Origin: Micrococcales bacterium KH10
GTDB taxonomy: Bacteria > Actinomycetota > Actinomycetes > Actinomycetales > Cellulomonadaceae
NCBI GenBank assembly: GCA_900188465.1
Contig: FZPE01000001.1
Location: 248,001-312,000 of the forward strand
Direction of reading: 5' to 3'
DNA length: 64,000 bases
Position 1 is the stretch's first letter; every line of letters begins with the position of its first letter. The translations under genes were made by a program, and so were the position numbers. Below are positions 49,768-60,032 of the stretch, piece by piece. The notes beneath the pieces are model-generated. The model did not search any database. It was not told the DNA's origin and saw nothing but the letters and a program-made list of their open reading frames with translations.

Positions 49768-51576
49768 ATGGCGATGCTAACGGAATACCACACCCCTTTG
49801 TTGGTGGAATTAGAGCCCACCACCAACCTCAATGACCTGCTTGCTGCCCGCGTGGCACGCACGCCCGACGACCCGGTCGTGGAATTCAAGTCGGCCACGG
49901 GCCGTTGGATGGCGCTGACTGGCAGCGAACTCGACGCGGAGGTTATCGCACTTGCCAAAGGCCTGATCGCGCGTGGTGTCGTGCCGGGTGATCGGGTGGG
50001 AATCATGGCCCACACGTCGATCTCCTGGGCGCTGCTCGACTGGGCGATCTGGGCTGTCGGCGCTGTCAGCGTCCCGATGTACGAGACCTCATCGAACGAA
50101 CAGGTCGAATGGATCTGCCGAGACGCCAAGGTCGATCTGCTGTTCGTTGGAAACGATGATTTTCTCAGTGTCGTCAACGACGCGCGTTCAATCGGTCCGG
50201 TGCCTGACGCCGACAACGTCTTGGTGCTCGATCAAGGTGCCCTTGATGCGCTGAAGTTGGCGGGACAGGACATTTCCGACGAGGAAATCGCACGCAGTCG
50301 TGGCCTTGCGAATGGCGATGATCTCGCGACGATCATTTATACCTCTGGCACTACCGGCCGGCCCAAGGGTGTCGAGTTGACTCACGCTAATTTCGCGATC
50401 TTGGCGCAGAACGCCGCGGCTCAGTTCCCGGAGATTGTCAGCGCGCCGGGAGCCAAAGTGCTCCTCTTCTTGCCGATGGCGCACGTATTTGCCAGATTCA
50501 TCCATGTTCTGGGGACGTCTGCCAATTCTGTGGTTGGCTACGTGTCGGATATCTCGACGTTGCTGGACGACCTAGAAGCCTTCAAGCCGACGTGGTTGCT
50601 GGCAGTGCCACGTGTCTTTGAGAAGGTCTACAACGGAGCCGACCAAAAGGCTTCCTTGGGCGGCAAGCAGAAGATCTTCCGATGGGCGGCCAAGACCTCG
50701 ATTGCCTATTCACGAGCGCTCAGCACTCCCAGCGGGCCGTCCATCGGACTGAAGTTGCAGCATCGTGTCGCTGACCTGCTCGTGTTGAAGAAAATACGAG
50801 CATTGCTGGGCGGCAACGCGAAGTTCGCCGTTTCTGGTGGCGCGGCTCTGGGCGAGCGCCTGGGACACTTCTACCGCGGTTTGGGATTGCTGGTCCTCGA
50901 AGGCTACGGGTTGACGGAGACCACTGCTCCCATCAGCGTGAACCTGCCAAAGAACATCAAGATCGGGACCGTTGGTCGGCCCTTCCCCGGCTGCTCCGTG
51001 CGCATCGCCGACGACGGCGAGGTGCTGCTCAAAGGGCCGAGCGTCTTCTCTCGCTATCACAACAACCCCGAGGCGACCGCTGAGGTCTTCGACGACGGTT
51101 GGTTCCACTCCGGTGACCTGGGCTCATTGGACGAGGACGGGTACATCCGTATCACCGGTCGCAAGAAAGAACTGATCGTCACCGCTGGCGGAAAGAACGT
51201 TGCTCCGGCTGTTCTCGAGGACCGGCTTCGTGGGCACCCGCTGGTTTCGCAGTGTGTCGTCGTCGGCGATGGCCGCCCATTCGTGGGCGCTTTGGTCACG
51301 TTGGACGCCGATGCTCTGCCAGGCTGGTTGAAGACCCACGGCAAAGAGGACATGCCCGTAGCCGAGGCCATGACGGACTCCGACGTGTTGGCATCGCTAG
51401 ACCAGGCTATCGCGCGAACCAACCGGGCCGTATCACGAGCCGAGTCGATCCGAAAGTTCCAGGTGCTGGGCAGCGACTTCACTGTCGAAAGCGGCTATCT
51501 GACCCCTTCGCTGAAGGTGAAGCGTGATCTAGTTCTCAAAGATTTCGCGCACGAGGTCGACGCCATCTACACGTAG
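49768..51576 (+). CDS. fadD15: Long-chain fatty-acid-CoA ligase
   Basis: 602 residues from the ATG at 49768, with GAAGGAG upstream. The AMP-binding domain has 'IIYTSGTTGRPKGVELTH' (about 190), 'GYGLTETTAP' (about 381), the 'WFHSGDLGSLDEDGYI' block and 'GRKKELIVTAGGKNVAP' (about 463) with the catalytic Lys downstream. It activates fatty acids to acyl-CoA, feeding phospholipid synthesis; plsC is nearby. Synteny matches Rv2187 (fadD15). The next gene starts immediately after the stop (TAG|ATG). Confidence 0.93.
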   Translation: MAMLTEYHTPLLVELEPTTNLNDLLAARVARTPDDPVVEFKSATGRWMALTGSELDAEVIALAKGLIARGVVPGDRVGIMAHTSISWALLDWAIWAVGAVSVPMYETSSNEQVEWICRDAKVDLLFVGNDDFLSVVNDARSIGPVPDADNVLVLDQGALDALKLAGQDISDEEIARSRGLANGDDLATIIYTSGTTGRPKGVELTHANFAILAQNAAAQFPEIVSAPGAKVLLFLPMAHVFARFIHVLGTSANSVVGYVSDISTLLDDLEAFKPTWLLAVPRVFEKVYNGADQKASLGGKQKIFRWAAKTSIAYSRALSTPSGPSIGLKLQHRVADLLVLKKIRALLGGNAKFAVSGGAALGERLGHFYRGLGLLVLEGYGLTETTAPISVNLPKNIKIGTVGRPFPGCSVRIADDGEVLLKGPSVFSRYHNNPEATAEVFDDGWFHSGDLGSLDEDGYIRITGRKKELIVTAGGKNVAPAVLEDRLRGHPLVSQCVVVGDGRPFVGALVTLDADALPGWLKTHGKEDMPVAEAMTDSDVLASLDQAIARTNRAVSRAESIRKFQVLGSDFTVESGYLTPSLKVKRDLVLKDFAHEVDAIYT

Positions 51577-53175
51577 ATGTCACCCCCTGGCTCTAACGTG
51601 GGCACCATGTCGATGACCTGGGCGCCCGCCGATGGAGTACAAGGCAGCCTCGATGATCTTGGCGAGCCGCTGCATGAGACCGTCTTCGTTGTCGTGGACC
51701 TGGAAACGACCGGTGGGTCCACGACAACGGATGCGATCACCGAGATCGGCGCCGTCAAGGTTCGTGGCGGTGAAGTGCTCGGCGAATTTCAAACATTTGT
51801 CGCTTGTGACCATCCGATCCCAGGCTTCATCACCCGGTTGACCGGTATCGACGACGCGATGCTCGTCGGGCAGCCCAGTTTGGGAGAGGCCATCGCCTCA
51901 TTTTTGGAGTTTCTCGGGTCAGCGGTGCTTGTGGCGCATAACGCGGGCTTCGACGTTGGCTTCCTCAAGGCTGCCTGTCAAAAGACCGCCTATTCCTGGC
52001 CGGGCAACGAGATCCTCGACACGGTCAAGTTGGCACGGACCGTCGTGGGCAAGGACGAGGCGCCTAACCACAAGCTATCGACCCTCGCGAGGCTCTTTTC
52101 CGCAACTGTCACTCCCGAACACCGCGCTTTGGCCGATGCTCGCGCCACCGTCGATGTGCTTCACGGTTTATTGGAACGCCATGCCGGCCGTGGTGTCACC
52201 CATCGCAGTGACCTGGCCACAGCATGCGCCAAGGTCTCCGACTCAACTCGACGAAAACGAACCCTGGCGGATGGCCTTCCAGCAGGTCCGGGCGTGTACA
52301 TATTCCGCGATACGACGGGAGTGCCGCTTTATGTAGGACGTTCCCGCAACATCAGGAGCAGGGTGCGCCAGTACTTCACCGGACAGGACACCCGTCGCGG
52401 CATCTCTCATATGGTTGATCTTGCGCACCATGTCGATGCGGTGCCCTGCGCGACTGAACTCGAAGGCAGACTGCGCGAGCTCCGGCTTATTTCCGAATTG
52501 GCTCCGCCCTATAATCGGCGCTCGACGCGGCAGTCACGAGCCTACTGGCTTGCCTTGTCCGATGATCCGACCCCTGTCATCCGTCGCAGGAACTTCGTGG
52601 CTGATTTCGCTCATGCACGTATCGGTCCGTTCACTAGTGCGCGCACAGCTGACAACATCCGCAATCTCCTGCGGCCAGGCCAGAAACATGTCCCCGATGT
52701 TGCGGCGCTGAGGGATCTTTTCAGCGGAGGCACCGAGTTTGTCACAACTCAGCTTTTAGAGAAGATGGCCGCGTTCAGTGCTGCTGAGCAGTTCGAGCAG
52801 GCCGCTGAGTTACGTGATCTGCTTGAAACACTGCTGCGGGCGGCAGACAGAAGCCACTACCATGCGATGCTGCTCGCCCAGCAAGAAGCGGTGGTAGTGC
52901 GTCCCCGTGCTCAAGACTCGCTGTGGGAGGTGGACCTCATCCGCCAATGTCGTCATGTGGCTAGTGCTGCCGTATCGACAGTTAGCGCGATCGGTGGAGT
53001 TGTCACTACTTTGCAGTTGACAGCCGACGCGCAGGATCCGAATCTGGCCACGGCCGAGGAGCTCCTACTGCTGTGCCAGTGGCTCGGCGATGCCGAAACG
53101 ACACTGTATCGCGCAGGCGAGTTGGTCCCACCGGAGCGATCACGGTCGCACCAGCAACTCATGCAGTTTTTCTGA
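51577..53175 (+). CDS. DEDDh exonuclease with UvrC-like GIY-YIG nuclease domain
   Basis: 532 residues; several in-frame starts (51577, 51607, 51613) are possible. The N-terminal exonuclease has 'VVDLETTGG' (about 40), 'HNAGFDVGF' (about 121) and 'HRALADARATVDVL', the DEDDh set of the DnaQ/epsilon family. The middle region has the GIY-YIG motif: 'GPGVYIFRDTTGVPLYVGRSRNIRSRVRQYF' (about 235-266). The C-terminus is unlike UvrC proper and lacks the RNase H-like domain of UvrC. This two-domain protein is common in actinobacteria; a DNA-repair role is likely, but its substrate is not known. Confidence 0.85.
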   Translation: MSPPGSNVGTMSMTWAPADGVQGSLDDLGEPLHETVFVVVDLETTGGSTTTDAITEIGAVKVRGGEVLGEFQTFVACDHPIPGFITRLTGIDDAMLVGQPSLGEAIASFLEFLGSAVLVAHNAGFDVGFLKAACQKTAYSWPGNEILDTVKLARTVVGKDEAPNHKLSTLARLFSATVTPEHRALADARATVDVLHGLLERHAGRGVTHRSDLATACAKVSDSTRRKRTLADGLPAGPGVYIFRDTTGVPLYVGRSRNIRSRVRQYFTGQDTRRGISHMVDLAHHVDAVPCATELEGRLRELRLISELAPPYNRRSTRQSRAYWLALSDDPTPVIRRRNFVADFAHARIGPFTSARTADNIRNLLRPGQKHVPDVAALRDLFSGGTEFVTTQLLEKMAAFSAAEQFEQAAELRDLLETLLRAADRSHYHAMLLAQQEAVVVRPRAQDSLWEVDLIRQCRHVASAAVSTVSAIGGVVTTLQLTADAQDPNLATAEELLLLCQWLGDAETTLYRAGELVPPERSRSHQQLMQFF

Positions 53176-53192
53176 GCAGTCAGGCACGCAGA

Positions 53193-54251
53193 CTACGAGT
53201 TTTGTGTTGCGGCAATCCAGCGATCAAGCATGCCGTTGGCCCGGCCCGAATCAATCGATTCGACGGCATGCGTCATCGCGGTCTTGAGACGTTCCGGCAG
53301 TGAACCGCCAGCAGCGCCCGTACCCGGCAGCGTCCCGTCAGCGACGAGTCCTGCCGCAGCGTTGAGCAATACGGTCTGCCTCACCGGACCTTCGAGTCCG
53401 GCGAGTACCTGACGAAAGACCGCAGCGTTGTCCTGTGGTGAGCCGCCACGAAGGTCTTCAACGGTGATGGGATCCAATCCGAGATCTGATACGGGGTCAA
53501 TGGTCGACAACGTCACGTCACCGTTGTCGACGTGCCAGATCTGTGCTGGACCGGTCGCGGCCAGTTCGTCAAGGCCATCGGTGCCACGGAAGACGAGAGC
53601 GCTGACTCCACGCTCCGCGAGTACCCCAGCCATCAGCGGCGCCATACGTTCATCGGCGACACCCAACGCCATTGCGCGTGGTCGAGCGGGGTTGGTCAAA
53701 GGGCCTAGGAAGTTGAAGGTGGTCGGAATGCCTAGCTCCTTGCGGGTCTGACCGGCGTGACGCATCGAAGGGTGGAACGCCGCCGCGAAGCAGAACGTGA
53801 TGCCGACTTCCGCAGCGATCTGTTCCACCCGATCAGCGGCAAGGCTCAAATTGACTCCCAGGACCTCCAGCACGTCGGCCGAACCAGATGAGGATGAGGC
53901 AGCACGATTGCCGTGCTTGACGACGAGCGGTCCGGCCCCCGCAATCACCAGAGCCGACATAGTCGAGATATTGACCGTGTGTGCCCGGTCTCCTCCGGTA
54001 CCCACAATGTCTACGCAAGGACGATCAATATCGATCTCGACGGCTTTGGCGAGCATGCCGTTGGCCAGCCCGGTCAGTTCGTCGACAGTCTCGCCTTTGG
54101 CACGAAGCGCCACGAGAAACCCAGCCAACTGCGCCGGGCTCGCAGAGCCGTTCATGACCGAGTCCATCGCCCATCGCGCCTGGTCACTGCTGAGGTCGTT
54201 CCCTCCTACCAATGCGGAAAGAATGTGGGGCCAAGACATTGTCGACGTCAC
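53193..54251 (-). CDS. trpD: Anthranilate phosphoribosyltransferase
   Basis: 352 residues from the GTG at 54251, with GAGGAG seven bases upstream; an upstream frame to 54284 is less likely. Motifs: '[20 protein letters not shown]' (PRPP site), '[23 protein letters not shown]' and '[31 protein letters not shown]'. It transfers phosphoribose to anthranilate in tryptophan synthesis. It is convergent with the exonuclease gene and divergent from ctaE across about 250 bases, matching the trpD/ctaE arrangement of mycobacteria. Confidence 0.93.
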   Translation of the reverse strand: MTSTMSWPHILSALVGGNDLSSDQARWAMDSVMNGSASPAQLAGFLVALRAKGETVDELTGLANGMLAKAVEIDIDRPCVDIVGTGGDRAHTVNISTMSALVIAGAGPLVVKHGNRAASSSSGSADVLEVLGVNLSLAADRVEQIAAEVGITFCFAAAFHPSMRHAGQTRKELGIPTTFNFLGPLTNPARPRAMALGVADERMAPLMAGVLAERGVSALVFRGTDGLDELAATGPAQIWHVDNGDVTLSTIDPVSDLGLDPITVEDLRGGSPQDNAAVFRQVLAGLEGPVRQTVLLNAAAGLVADGTLPGTGAAGGSLPERLKTAMTHAVESIDSGRANGMLDRWIAATQNS

Positions 54252-54503
54252 CGATCGTCTCCTCATAGCTGATGAAAGAGCCATCCGACTTCTCGGCAGG
54301 CGGTCAGTCGGAACGTACGTCTACGATCTTGTCACGATCTACCGGAGAAGTGCGCCATGACCGGTACATTTCGTGACAGTTGACCCGCAAGCGTCACGAG
54401 GACCCCGCAAAACCCGCACGAATCCGGACATCCTGGTCAATTTACTGCGACTCTCCTAGGTCAAACGGCCCATGCACAGCCGCTAATCAGCAATAATGGC
54501 TAT

Positions 54504-55145
54504 GTGTCAACTGCGTCTGTAGCCCCCAGCACTCAACAGCACGTCCATGTCAACCGGCCTAACCCGGTTTCCGTCGGGACGATCGTTTGGCTTGCCAGCG
54601 AATTGATGTTCTTCGCAGGCCTGTTCGCCATGTACTTCACCGTACGCGCGACGCTGCCCGCGGAAGAGTGGGGCCAAGGCCCCGAGCACCTCAATGTTCC
54701 GCAGGCACTTGTGATCACTACCGTTCTGGTCCTGTCATCGGTGACATGTCAGTTCGGCGTGCTCGCCGCTGAGCGATTCCAACCGCGCCGCACCGGATCG
54801 ATCTGGCAGATCTCCAAGTGGGGCCTCGAAGAGTGGACCGCGCTGACCTTCGTACTTGGCTCATTCTTCATCGCGGGCCAGGTGTACGAGTACGCCGAGC
54901 TCGTACAGCACGGCTTGACCATTTCATCGTCTCCTTACGGCTCGGTCTTCTATCTCGCCACTGGATTCCACGGGCTTCACGTCCTAGGTGGTCTGATCGC
55001 GTTCCTGTTCGTACTTGGCCGCTCGTTCGCAGCGAAGAACTTCGGACACCACGAGGCGACAACAGCAGTCGTTGTCTCCTACTACTGGCACTTCGTCGAC
55101 GTGGTCTGGATTGCGCTGTTCGGCGTCATCTACTTCCTGCGCTAA
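54504..55145 (+). CDS. ctaE: Cytochrome c oxidase subunit III
   Basis: 213 residues, GTG start. Five transmembrane helices are visible, beginning '[26 protein letters not shown]' and ending '[23 protein letters not shown]', the standard subunit III ends. '[16 protein letters not shown]' holds the conserved H-G-x-H-V motif. It stabilises the aa3 oxidase core. First gene of the ctaE-qcrC-qcrA-qcrB cluster, which forms the bcc-aa3 supercomplex; qcrC follows by 42 bases. Confidence 0.95.
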   Translation: MSTASVAPSTQQHVHVNRPNPVSVGTIVWLASELMFFAGLFAMYFTVRATLPAEEWGQGPEHLNVPQALVITTVLVLSSVTCQFGVLAAERFQPRRTGSIWQISKWGLEEWTALTFVLGSFFIAGQVYEYAELVQHGLTISSSPYGSVFYLATGFHGLHVLGGLIAFLFVLGRSFAAKNFGHHEATTAVVVSYYWHFVDVVWIALFGVIYFLR

Positions 55146-55187
55146 AACTCAACCGCCCCAACTCCCCTGACAGAGAAGGAAAGTCTT

Positions 55188-55973
55188 GTGAAGGCACTCG
55201 CCGCCCGGCGACACCACCGGTTCGCCCCAGTGGTGTTGATCATGCTGGCACTGCTCGTCACCGGTGCTGTGTACGCTGCACTTGCACCGTCCTCAGCACA
55301 AGCCGAGGACGCTGTCACGACCGCTGACGACATTGAGCATGGTGCAGCATTGTTCCAGGCCAACTGCGCCACCTGCCACGGCGTTGATGCTGTCGGCAAG
55401 GCTGATGCCCCCTCCCTCATCGGAGTAGGTGCCGCCGCAGTGCACTTCCAGGTCAGCACCGGCCGTATGCCGATGCAGTCCAATGCTCCTCAGGCTCCGG
55501 TCAAGCCGGTTCAGTTCGACGAGAAGCAGACCATGCAGTTGGCTGCCTATATCGCTTCGCTAGCACCTGGCCCCGAGATTCCCTCTGCCGAGGCTGTAGA
55601 CCCCACACTGGGTGACCCAGCACGTGGAGCCGCACTTTTCAGTACCAACTGCGCCATGTGTCACAACGCCGTAGGTGCGGGTGGCGCGCTCTCTGAGGGC
55701 AAATACGCCCCTGCACTGTGGAACACCACTCCCACTCAGATCTACGAGGCGATGATCACCGGACCGCAATCCATGCCGGTGTTCAACGAATCCAACATCA
55801 CCCCCGAAGAAAAGCGGGATGTGATCGCGTATGTCGTCGCCCAGCGTGACGGAACGCCCGGTGGTGAAAACCTCGGTTCCCTCGGACCGGTCAGTGAAGG
55901 CCTGTGGGCATGGATTCTCGGAATTGGCGTCCTCATCGGCGCAGCAGTGTGGATTGGAGCAAAGTCGTCGTGA
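55188..55973 (+). CDS. qcrC: Menaquinol-cytochrome c reductase, diheme cytochrome c subunit
   Basis: 261 residues, GTG start with GAAGGAAAG upstream. An N-terminal hydrophobic segment ('VVLIMLALLVTGAVYAAL') serves as signal/anchor and a C-terminal helix ('GLWAWILGIGVLIGAAVWIGA') anchors the protein. Two heme c sites are present: CATCH (about 60-64) and CAMCH (about 155-159). This diheme subunit passes electrons from the bcc complex to the aa3 oxidase directly, so no soluble cytochrome c is needed. The stop overlaps the qcrA GTG start by four bases. Confidence 0.95.
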   Translation: MKALAARRHHRFAPVVLIMLALLVTGAVYAALAPSSAQAEDAVTTADDIEHGAALFQANCATCHGVDAVGKADAPSLIGVGAAAVHFQVSTGRMPMQSNAPQAPVKPVQFDEKQTMQLAAYIASLAPGPEIPSAEAVDPTLGDPARGAALFSTNCAMCHNAVGAGGALSEGKYAPALWNTTPTQIYEAMITGPQSMPVFNESNITPEEKRDVIAYVVAQRDGTPGGENLGSLGPVSEGLWAWILGIGVLIGAAVWIGAKSS

Positions 55974-57013
55974 GTGACTCAAACCTCGTATCAACGAGTT
56001 CCGACACTGAGGTCGCGACCAGCGAGCAGTTCAGCGACCCTGGGGTTCCCGAACACAAGCTGCGACTCGGCGACACCGACCCGAAGGCTGCTAAGCGTTC
56101 GGAACGCATCGTCATCGCGCTCTTCGGTCTGTCCATCCTGGGCACGATCGGCATGATGGCGGCCTACTTCGGTCTGCCTCAGGACACCAGCATCGCCGGG
56201 GTGCGGATACAGAACCTGACCTTGGGTCTCGGGCTCGGTTTCGCGCTGCTGGGCATCGGATTGGGTGCCATCCACTGGGCGAAATCGCTCATGTCAGACC
56301 ACGAGGTCGTCGAAGAGCGACACTCCGTTGAAAGTTCGCCGGAGGCGCGCGCCGAGGCCATCCAGAAACTTCAAGACGGCGTCGCTGACGCGGGCGTTGC
56401 TCGTCGTGGCGTTCTCAAGGGTGCCGCGATCTCAGCAGTCGCGCTGTTTCCGCTTTCATTCGCTGTCCCGCTCATCGGTGAGATCGGCGCCGATTGGAAC
56501 ATCAGTAAGTTCCGTCATACCGTCTGGCGCCGCGGAGTCCGACTGGCGACCGACCCGACGAACCGCCCGATTAAGGCTTCCGAGGTCACCATCGGTTCGG
56601 CTTACCACGTCATCCCCTATGCGGAGGACATCGACGAAGAGGTCCGCCCCGGCTCGCACGCATGGCTTGACGAGAAAGCCAAGGCGATCGTGCTCATGGT
56701 CCGCATGGAGCCTAATGAGCTCAAAGAAGAAGATGATCGCAAGGACTGGTCCTACGAGGGAATCGTCGCTTACTCCAAGGTCTGCACCCACGTGGGTTGT
56801 CCGGTTGCGCTGTACGAGCGCCAGACACACCACCTGCTGTGCCCGTGCCACCAGTCGACTTTCGACATGGCCGATGGTGCAAAGGTCGTCTTCGGGCCTG
56901 CTAAGCGCCCGTTGCCGCAACTTCCGATCACCGTTGACTCCGAGGGCTACCTGGTCGCGCAAAGCGACTTCACCGAACCTGTCGGACCTAGTTTCTGGGA
57001 GCGTCTCAAGTGA
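55970..57013 (+). CDS. qcrA: Menaquinol-cytochrome c reductase, Rieske iron-sulfur subunit
   Basis: 347 residues from the GTG at 55970 that overlaps the qcrC stop. Three transmembrane segments are seen ('IALFGLSILGTIGMMAAYF', 'LTLGLGLGFALLGIGLGAI', and a hydrophobic stretch around 'AAISAVALFPLSFAVPL'). The C-terminal [2Fe-2S] domain has 'CTHVGC' (about 271) and 'CPCHQS' (about 290), each with Cys and His ligands. The long N-terminal region with three helices is typical of actinobacterial QcrA. Coupled to qcrB by another GTGA overlap. Confidence 0.94.
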   Translation: MSDSNLVSTSSDTEVATSEQFSDPGVPEHKLRLGDTDPKAAKRSERIVIALFGLSILGTIGMMAAYFGLPQDTSIAGVRIQNLTLGLGLGFALLGIGLGAIHWAKSLMSDHEVVEERHSVESSPEARAEAIQKLQDGVADAGVARRGVLKGAAISAVALFPLSFAVPLIGEIGADWNISKFRHTVWRRGVRLATDPTNRPIKASEVTIGSAYHVIPYAEDIDEEVRPGSHAWLDEKAKAIVLMVRMEPNELKEEDDRKDWSYEGIVAYSKVCTHVGCPVALYERQTHHLLCPCHQSTFDMADGAKVVFGPAKRPLPQLPITVDSEGYLVAQSDFTEPVGPSFWERLK

Positions 57014-58686
57014 CCGCCGCGCCTGCAAAGACTCAGTCATCTGCACCGACGACTAAGGCTGGAAAGGCAGCCGATTACCTTGACCAGCGCACTGGCATCG
57101 GCGTTGCAGTCAAGGAGTTCGCTCGCAAGGTCTTTCCCGATCACTGGTCCTTCATGCTCGGTGAGATCGCCCTGTATTCGTTCATCGTCTTGATCCTTAG
57201 CGGCATCTTTCTGACGATGTTCTTCGTGCCCTCCATGGGGCTGACCACTTATCACGGACCGGTCGCAACCATGGACGGCACCCAGATGTCAGAAGCCTTC
57301 GCTTCGACTCTGCGACTGTCGTTCGAAGTACGCGGCGGACTTTTGATGCGCCAGATCCACCACTGGGCCGCACTGATCTTCGTTGCCGCCATGGTCGTGC
57401 ACATGCTGCGCATCTTCTTCACTGGCGCGTTCCGCAAGCCACGCGAGATCAACTGGGTCGTCGGTTTCCTGCTTCTCGTTCTGGGACTGCTGGCCGGTTT
57501 CTCAGGCTACTCGCTGCCCGACGATGTGCTCTCCGGTAACGGACTTCGCATCACCGACGGCGTCGTTAAGTCGATTCCGATTATCGGTTCGTACATGTCG
57601 TACATGATCTTCGGCGGCGAGTTCCCCGGCTCGGACATCATTCCGCGTCTCTTCACAGTGCACGTGCTGATCGTGCCCGCCTTGATCCTGGCGCTGGTTG
57701 CGGTGCACCTGGTCCTCGTCGTAGTGCATAAGCACACCCAGTACCCGGGCGGCGGCCGGACCGACAAGAACGTTGTTGGTTTCCCGCTGTTCCCGGTGTA
57801 CACCGCGAAGGCCGGCGGATTCTTCTTCGTCGTCTTCGGCGTCCTCGCCCTCATGGGTGGAACTCTGTCGATTAACAACGTCTGGAATTACGGGCCCTAT
57901 GATCCGTCACCTGTGTCTGCAGGTGCGCAGCCAGACTGGTACATGCTGTTCCTCGAAGGCTCGCTGCGGCTTATGCCCGGGCAGACCGAATACGTCATCG
58001 GCGGTTACACGCTGTCCCTCAACGTCTTGGTGCCCGCGGCGATTATTCCGGGCTTGCTGTTCGTGTTCTTGGCTCTGTACCCGTTTATCGAGTCCTGGGT
58101 CACGAAGGACACGCAACCACGTAGCGTGCTGGACCGGCCTCGTAACGTTCCTACCCGCACCGGTTTGGGTGTTGCTTTCATCACGGCTTTCGTGGTGCTC
58201 GTACTCGCGGGCTCGAATGACTTGATTGCGACGCACTTCCATATGTCGATCAATACGATTACGTGGGTCTTCCGTTTCGCGTTCTTCATCGCTCCGGTGC
58301 TTGCCTTCTGGGTGACCAAGCGAATTTGTCTCGGTCTGCAACGCAAGGACCGAGAACTGGTCCTGCACGGTCACGAGCACGGCCGGATTGTCCGCACCGA
58401 GGCCGGTGAGTACTTCGAGGTACACAAGCCGCTCAACGAACAAGAGCGCTGGCTGCGTGTCAACTACGAGGCGCACGCCCCGCTCGCCCTTGACGAGCAG
58501 CCATATCACGAGGACGGCACCAAGAATAGGAAGTACCGTTCCGCGAAGCTGCGTTCCGCACTGTCCCGGTTCTTCTATGAGGACCGCATCGAACCGGTCA
58601 CTCTGGCCGAACTTGAGGCTGCGCACCACCACGAACCACATGAAATCGCGGACGGCTCAGATGAATCTCGTCAGCAGTTGAGTTAA
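57010..58686 (+). CDS. qcrB: Menaquinol-cytochrome c reductase, cytochrome b subunit
   Basis: 558 residues, GTG start overlapping qcrA. The heme ligand regions are 'RQIHHWAALIFVAAMVVHMLRIFF' and 'FTVHVLIVPALILALVAVHLVLVVVHKH', each with two His. 'GYSLPDDVLSGNGLRI' and the 'PEWYMLF'-like 'QPDWYMLFLEG' (P-D-W variant of the PEWY quinol-site motif) are present. The C-terminal about 130 residues form a soluble extension beyond the b fold, as in actinobacteria. It is the quinol oxidation site and the target class of Q203-type inhibitors. Confidence 0.95.
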   Translation: MTAAPAKTQSSAPTTKAGKAADYLDQRTGIGVAVKEFARKVFPDHWSFMLGEIALYSFIVLILSGIFLTMFFVPSMGLTTYHGPVATMDGTQMSEAFASTLRLSFEVRGGLLMRQIHHWAALIFVAAMVVHMLRIFFTGAFRKPREINWVVGFLLLVLGLLAGFSGYSLPDDVLSGNGLRITDGVVKSIPIIGSYMSYMIFGGEFPGSDIIPRLFTVHVLIVPALILALVAVHLVLVVVHKHTQYPGGGRTDKNVVGFPLFPVYTAKAGGFFFVVFGVLALMGGTLSINNVWNYGPYDPSPVSAGAQPDWYMLFLEGSLRLMPGQTEYVIGGYTLSLNVLVPAAIIPGLLFVFLALYPFIESWVTKDTQPRSVLDRPRNVPTRTGLGVAFITAFVVLVLAGSNDLIATHFHMSINTITWVFRFAFFIAPVLAFWVTKRICLGLQRKDRELVLHGHEHGRIVRTEAGEYFEVHKPLNEQERWLRVNYEAHAPLALDEQPYHEDGTKNRKYRSAKLRSALSRFFYEDRIEPVTLAELEAAHHHEPHEIADGSDESRQQLS

Positions 58687-58888
58687 GTTCTCATCGACCG
58701 TTTTTCTCACGGCTTACGCGATCGCGGCCACAGCGGGACCCTATGGCGTCCACACTGTGGCCGTGATCGCTATCCGGATGGAATTGCCCCGAAAGATATA
58801 GCAGAGTGGAAACCATGTGACACCCAATCGAGTGACACATGGCGCGATACTCCGCCTCGATCACTACAAACCGCAGGAGGATGGAAAA

Positions 58889-59512
58889 ATGGCTGTGTAC
58901 ACATTGCCAGAGCTCTCATACGACTATGGCGAACTGGAGCCGCATATCTCTGGTCGCATCATGGAGTTACACCACTCCAAGCACCACGCAGCATACGTGG
59001 CCGGTGCTAACGCCGCACTGGAGAAGCTGGCAGATGCCCGCGAGAAGGACAACTTCGATGCGGTCAACCAACTCGAGAAGAACCTGGCGTTCAACTTGGG
59101 TGGTCACGTCAACCACTCCGCATTCTGGACGAATCTGTCGCCGAATGGCGGCGGCGAGCCAACCGGTGATCTTGCCGAAGCCATCGGGGTCGACTTCGGC
59201 TCCTTTGAGAGCTTCCAGAAGCACTTCGCTGCGACGGCACTCGGTGTGCAGGGCTCTGGCTGGGCCATTTTGGCTTGGGACTCCATCGGCCAAAAGTTGG
59301 TTATCGTGCAGCTATACGACCAGCAGGGCAATATCGCGCTAGGGCTGACCCCCATCGTGCTACTCGATGTCTGGGAGCACGCGTACTACCTTGACTACGC
59401 TAACGTGCGCGCTGACTACGTCAAGGCTTGGTGGAACATCGTGAACTGGGACGATGCTGCTGAGCGTTTCAACCGCGCTAAGGCTCAGACAGCAGGTCTG
59501 ATCGTTCCGTGA
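58889..59512 (+). CDS. sodA: Superoxide dismutase (Fe/Mn family)
   Basis: 207 residues from the ATG at 58889, which has a GGAGG site upstream. Metal ligands are His in '[13 protein letters not shown]', His in '[10 protein letters not shown]', and Asp/His in '[13 protein letters not shown]'. The enzyme converts superoxide to oxygen and peroxide, useful next to the respiratory chain genes. Fe or Mn use cannot be fixed with certainty. No signal peptide is present. A 46-bp palindrome follows the stop. Confidence 0.95.
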   Translation: MAVYTLPELSYDYGELEPHISGRIMELHHSKHHAAYVAGANAALEKLADAREKDNFDAVNQLEKNLAFNLGGHVNHSAFWTNLSPNGGGEPTGDLAEAIGVDFGSFESFQKHFAATALGVQGSGWAILAWDSIGQKLVIVQLYDQQGNIALGLTPIVLLDVWEHAYYLDYANVRADYVKAWWNIVNWDDAAERFNRAKAQTAGLIVP

Positions 59513-59530
59513 CGTCCTCGCTTTAGCAAA

Positions 59531-59576
59531 AACGTTTGAGGGGAAGCAACCATATGGTTGCTTCCCCTCAAACGTT
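59531..59576. terminator. 46-bp perfect palindrome between sodA and ctaF
   Basis: Positions 59531-59576 are a perfect palindrome with 23-bp arms and no loop in DNA. As RNA the central bases would form a small loop. It lies between two convergent genes (sodA ends 59512, ctaF ends 59616) and most likely terminates both. Confidence 0.85.
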
Positions 59577-59615
59577 GTGCACTCTGGGCGATAGTCGCCC
59601 GCACTCAGGAATGAA

Positions 59616-60032
59616 TCAGTGGCTGTGCTGTCCGCGGGAGAACTCGAAAACCCATCCTACAAGCGCGATTGCACTGACCAGTACGCCGATGACGAACAAC
59701 CACCAGCCAGCGGCGACGCCCAGGAAGCACAATGCTGCGGACGATGCCAAGACAAGCGGCCACCAGGACCATGGGGCAAATGCGCCCTGGTCACCGGGCG
59801 AGTCCTCGATCTTGGCGCGAGGATCGTCTTCCGGGCGTGGGTCGATCCGTCGCGCTGTGACACGAAGGTAGACGCCGATCATCAAGGACAGAGCCGCGAC
59901 GAGCAGAAGTGCCGCGGTTCCGACCGGTTCGAGACCTTCAGGTGCCCACCGGTAAGTGGAGAATCCGTAGATAGTTGTAGCGATAAGGAAAAAGTATCCC
60001 GTCCAGGCAAACAGCCGACTCTCAGTCTTCAT
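59616..60032 (-). CDS. ctaF: Cytochrome c oxidase subunit IV (CtaF-like)
   Basis: 138 residues with four transmembrane helices ('[20 protein letters not shown]', '[21 protein letters not shown]', and two at '[39 protein letters not shown]'). '[28 protein letters not shown]' is the conserved loop of actinobacterial subunit IV. It is an accessory subunit of the aa3 oxidase. The start overlaps the ctaD stop by four bases, giving the minus-strand order ctaC-ctaD-ctaF. Confidence 0.9.
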   Translation of the reverse strand: MKTESRLFAWTGYFFLIATTIYGFSTYRWAPEGLEPVGTAALLLVAALSLMIGVYLRVTARRIDPRPEDDPRAKIEDSPGDQGAFAPWSWWPLVLASSAALCFLGVAAGWWLFVIGVLVSAIALVGWVFEFSRGQHSH

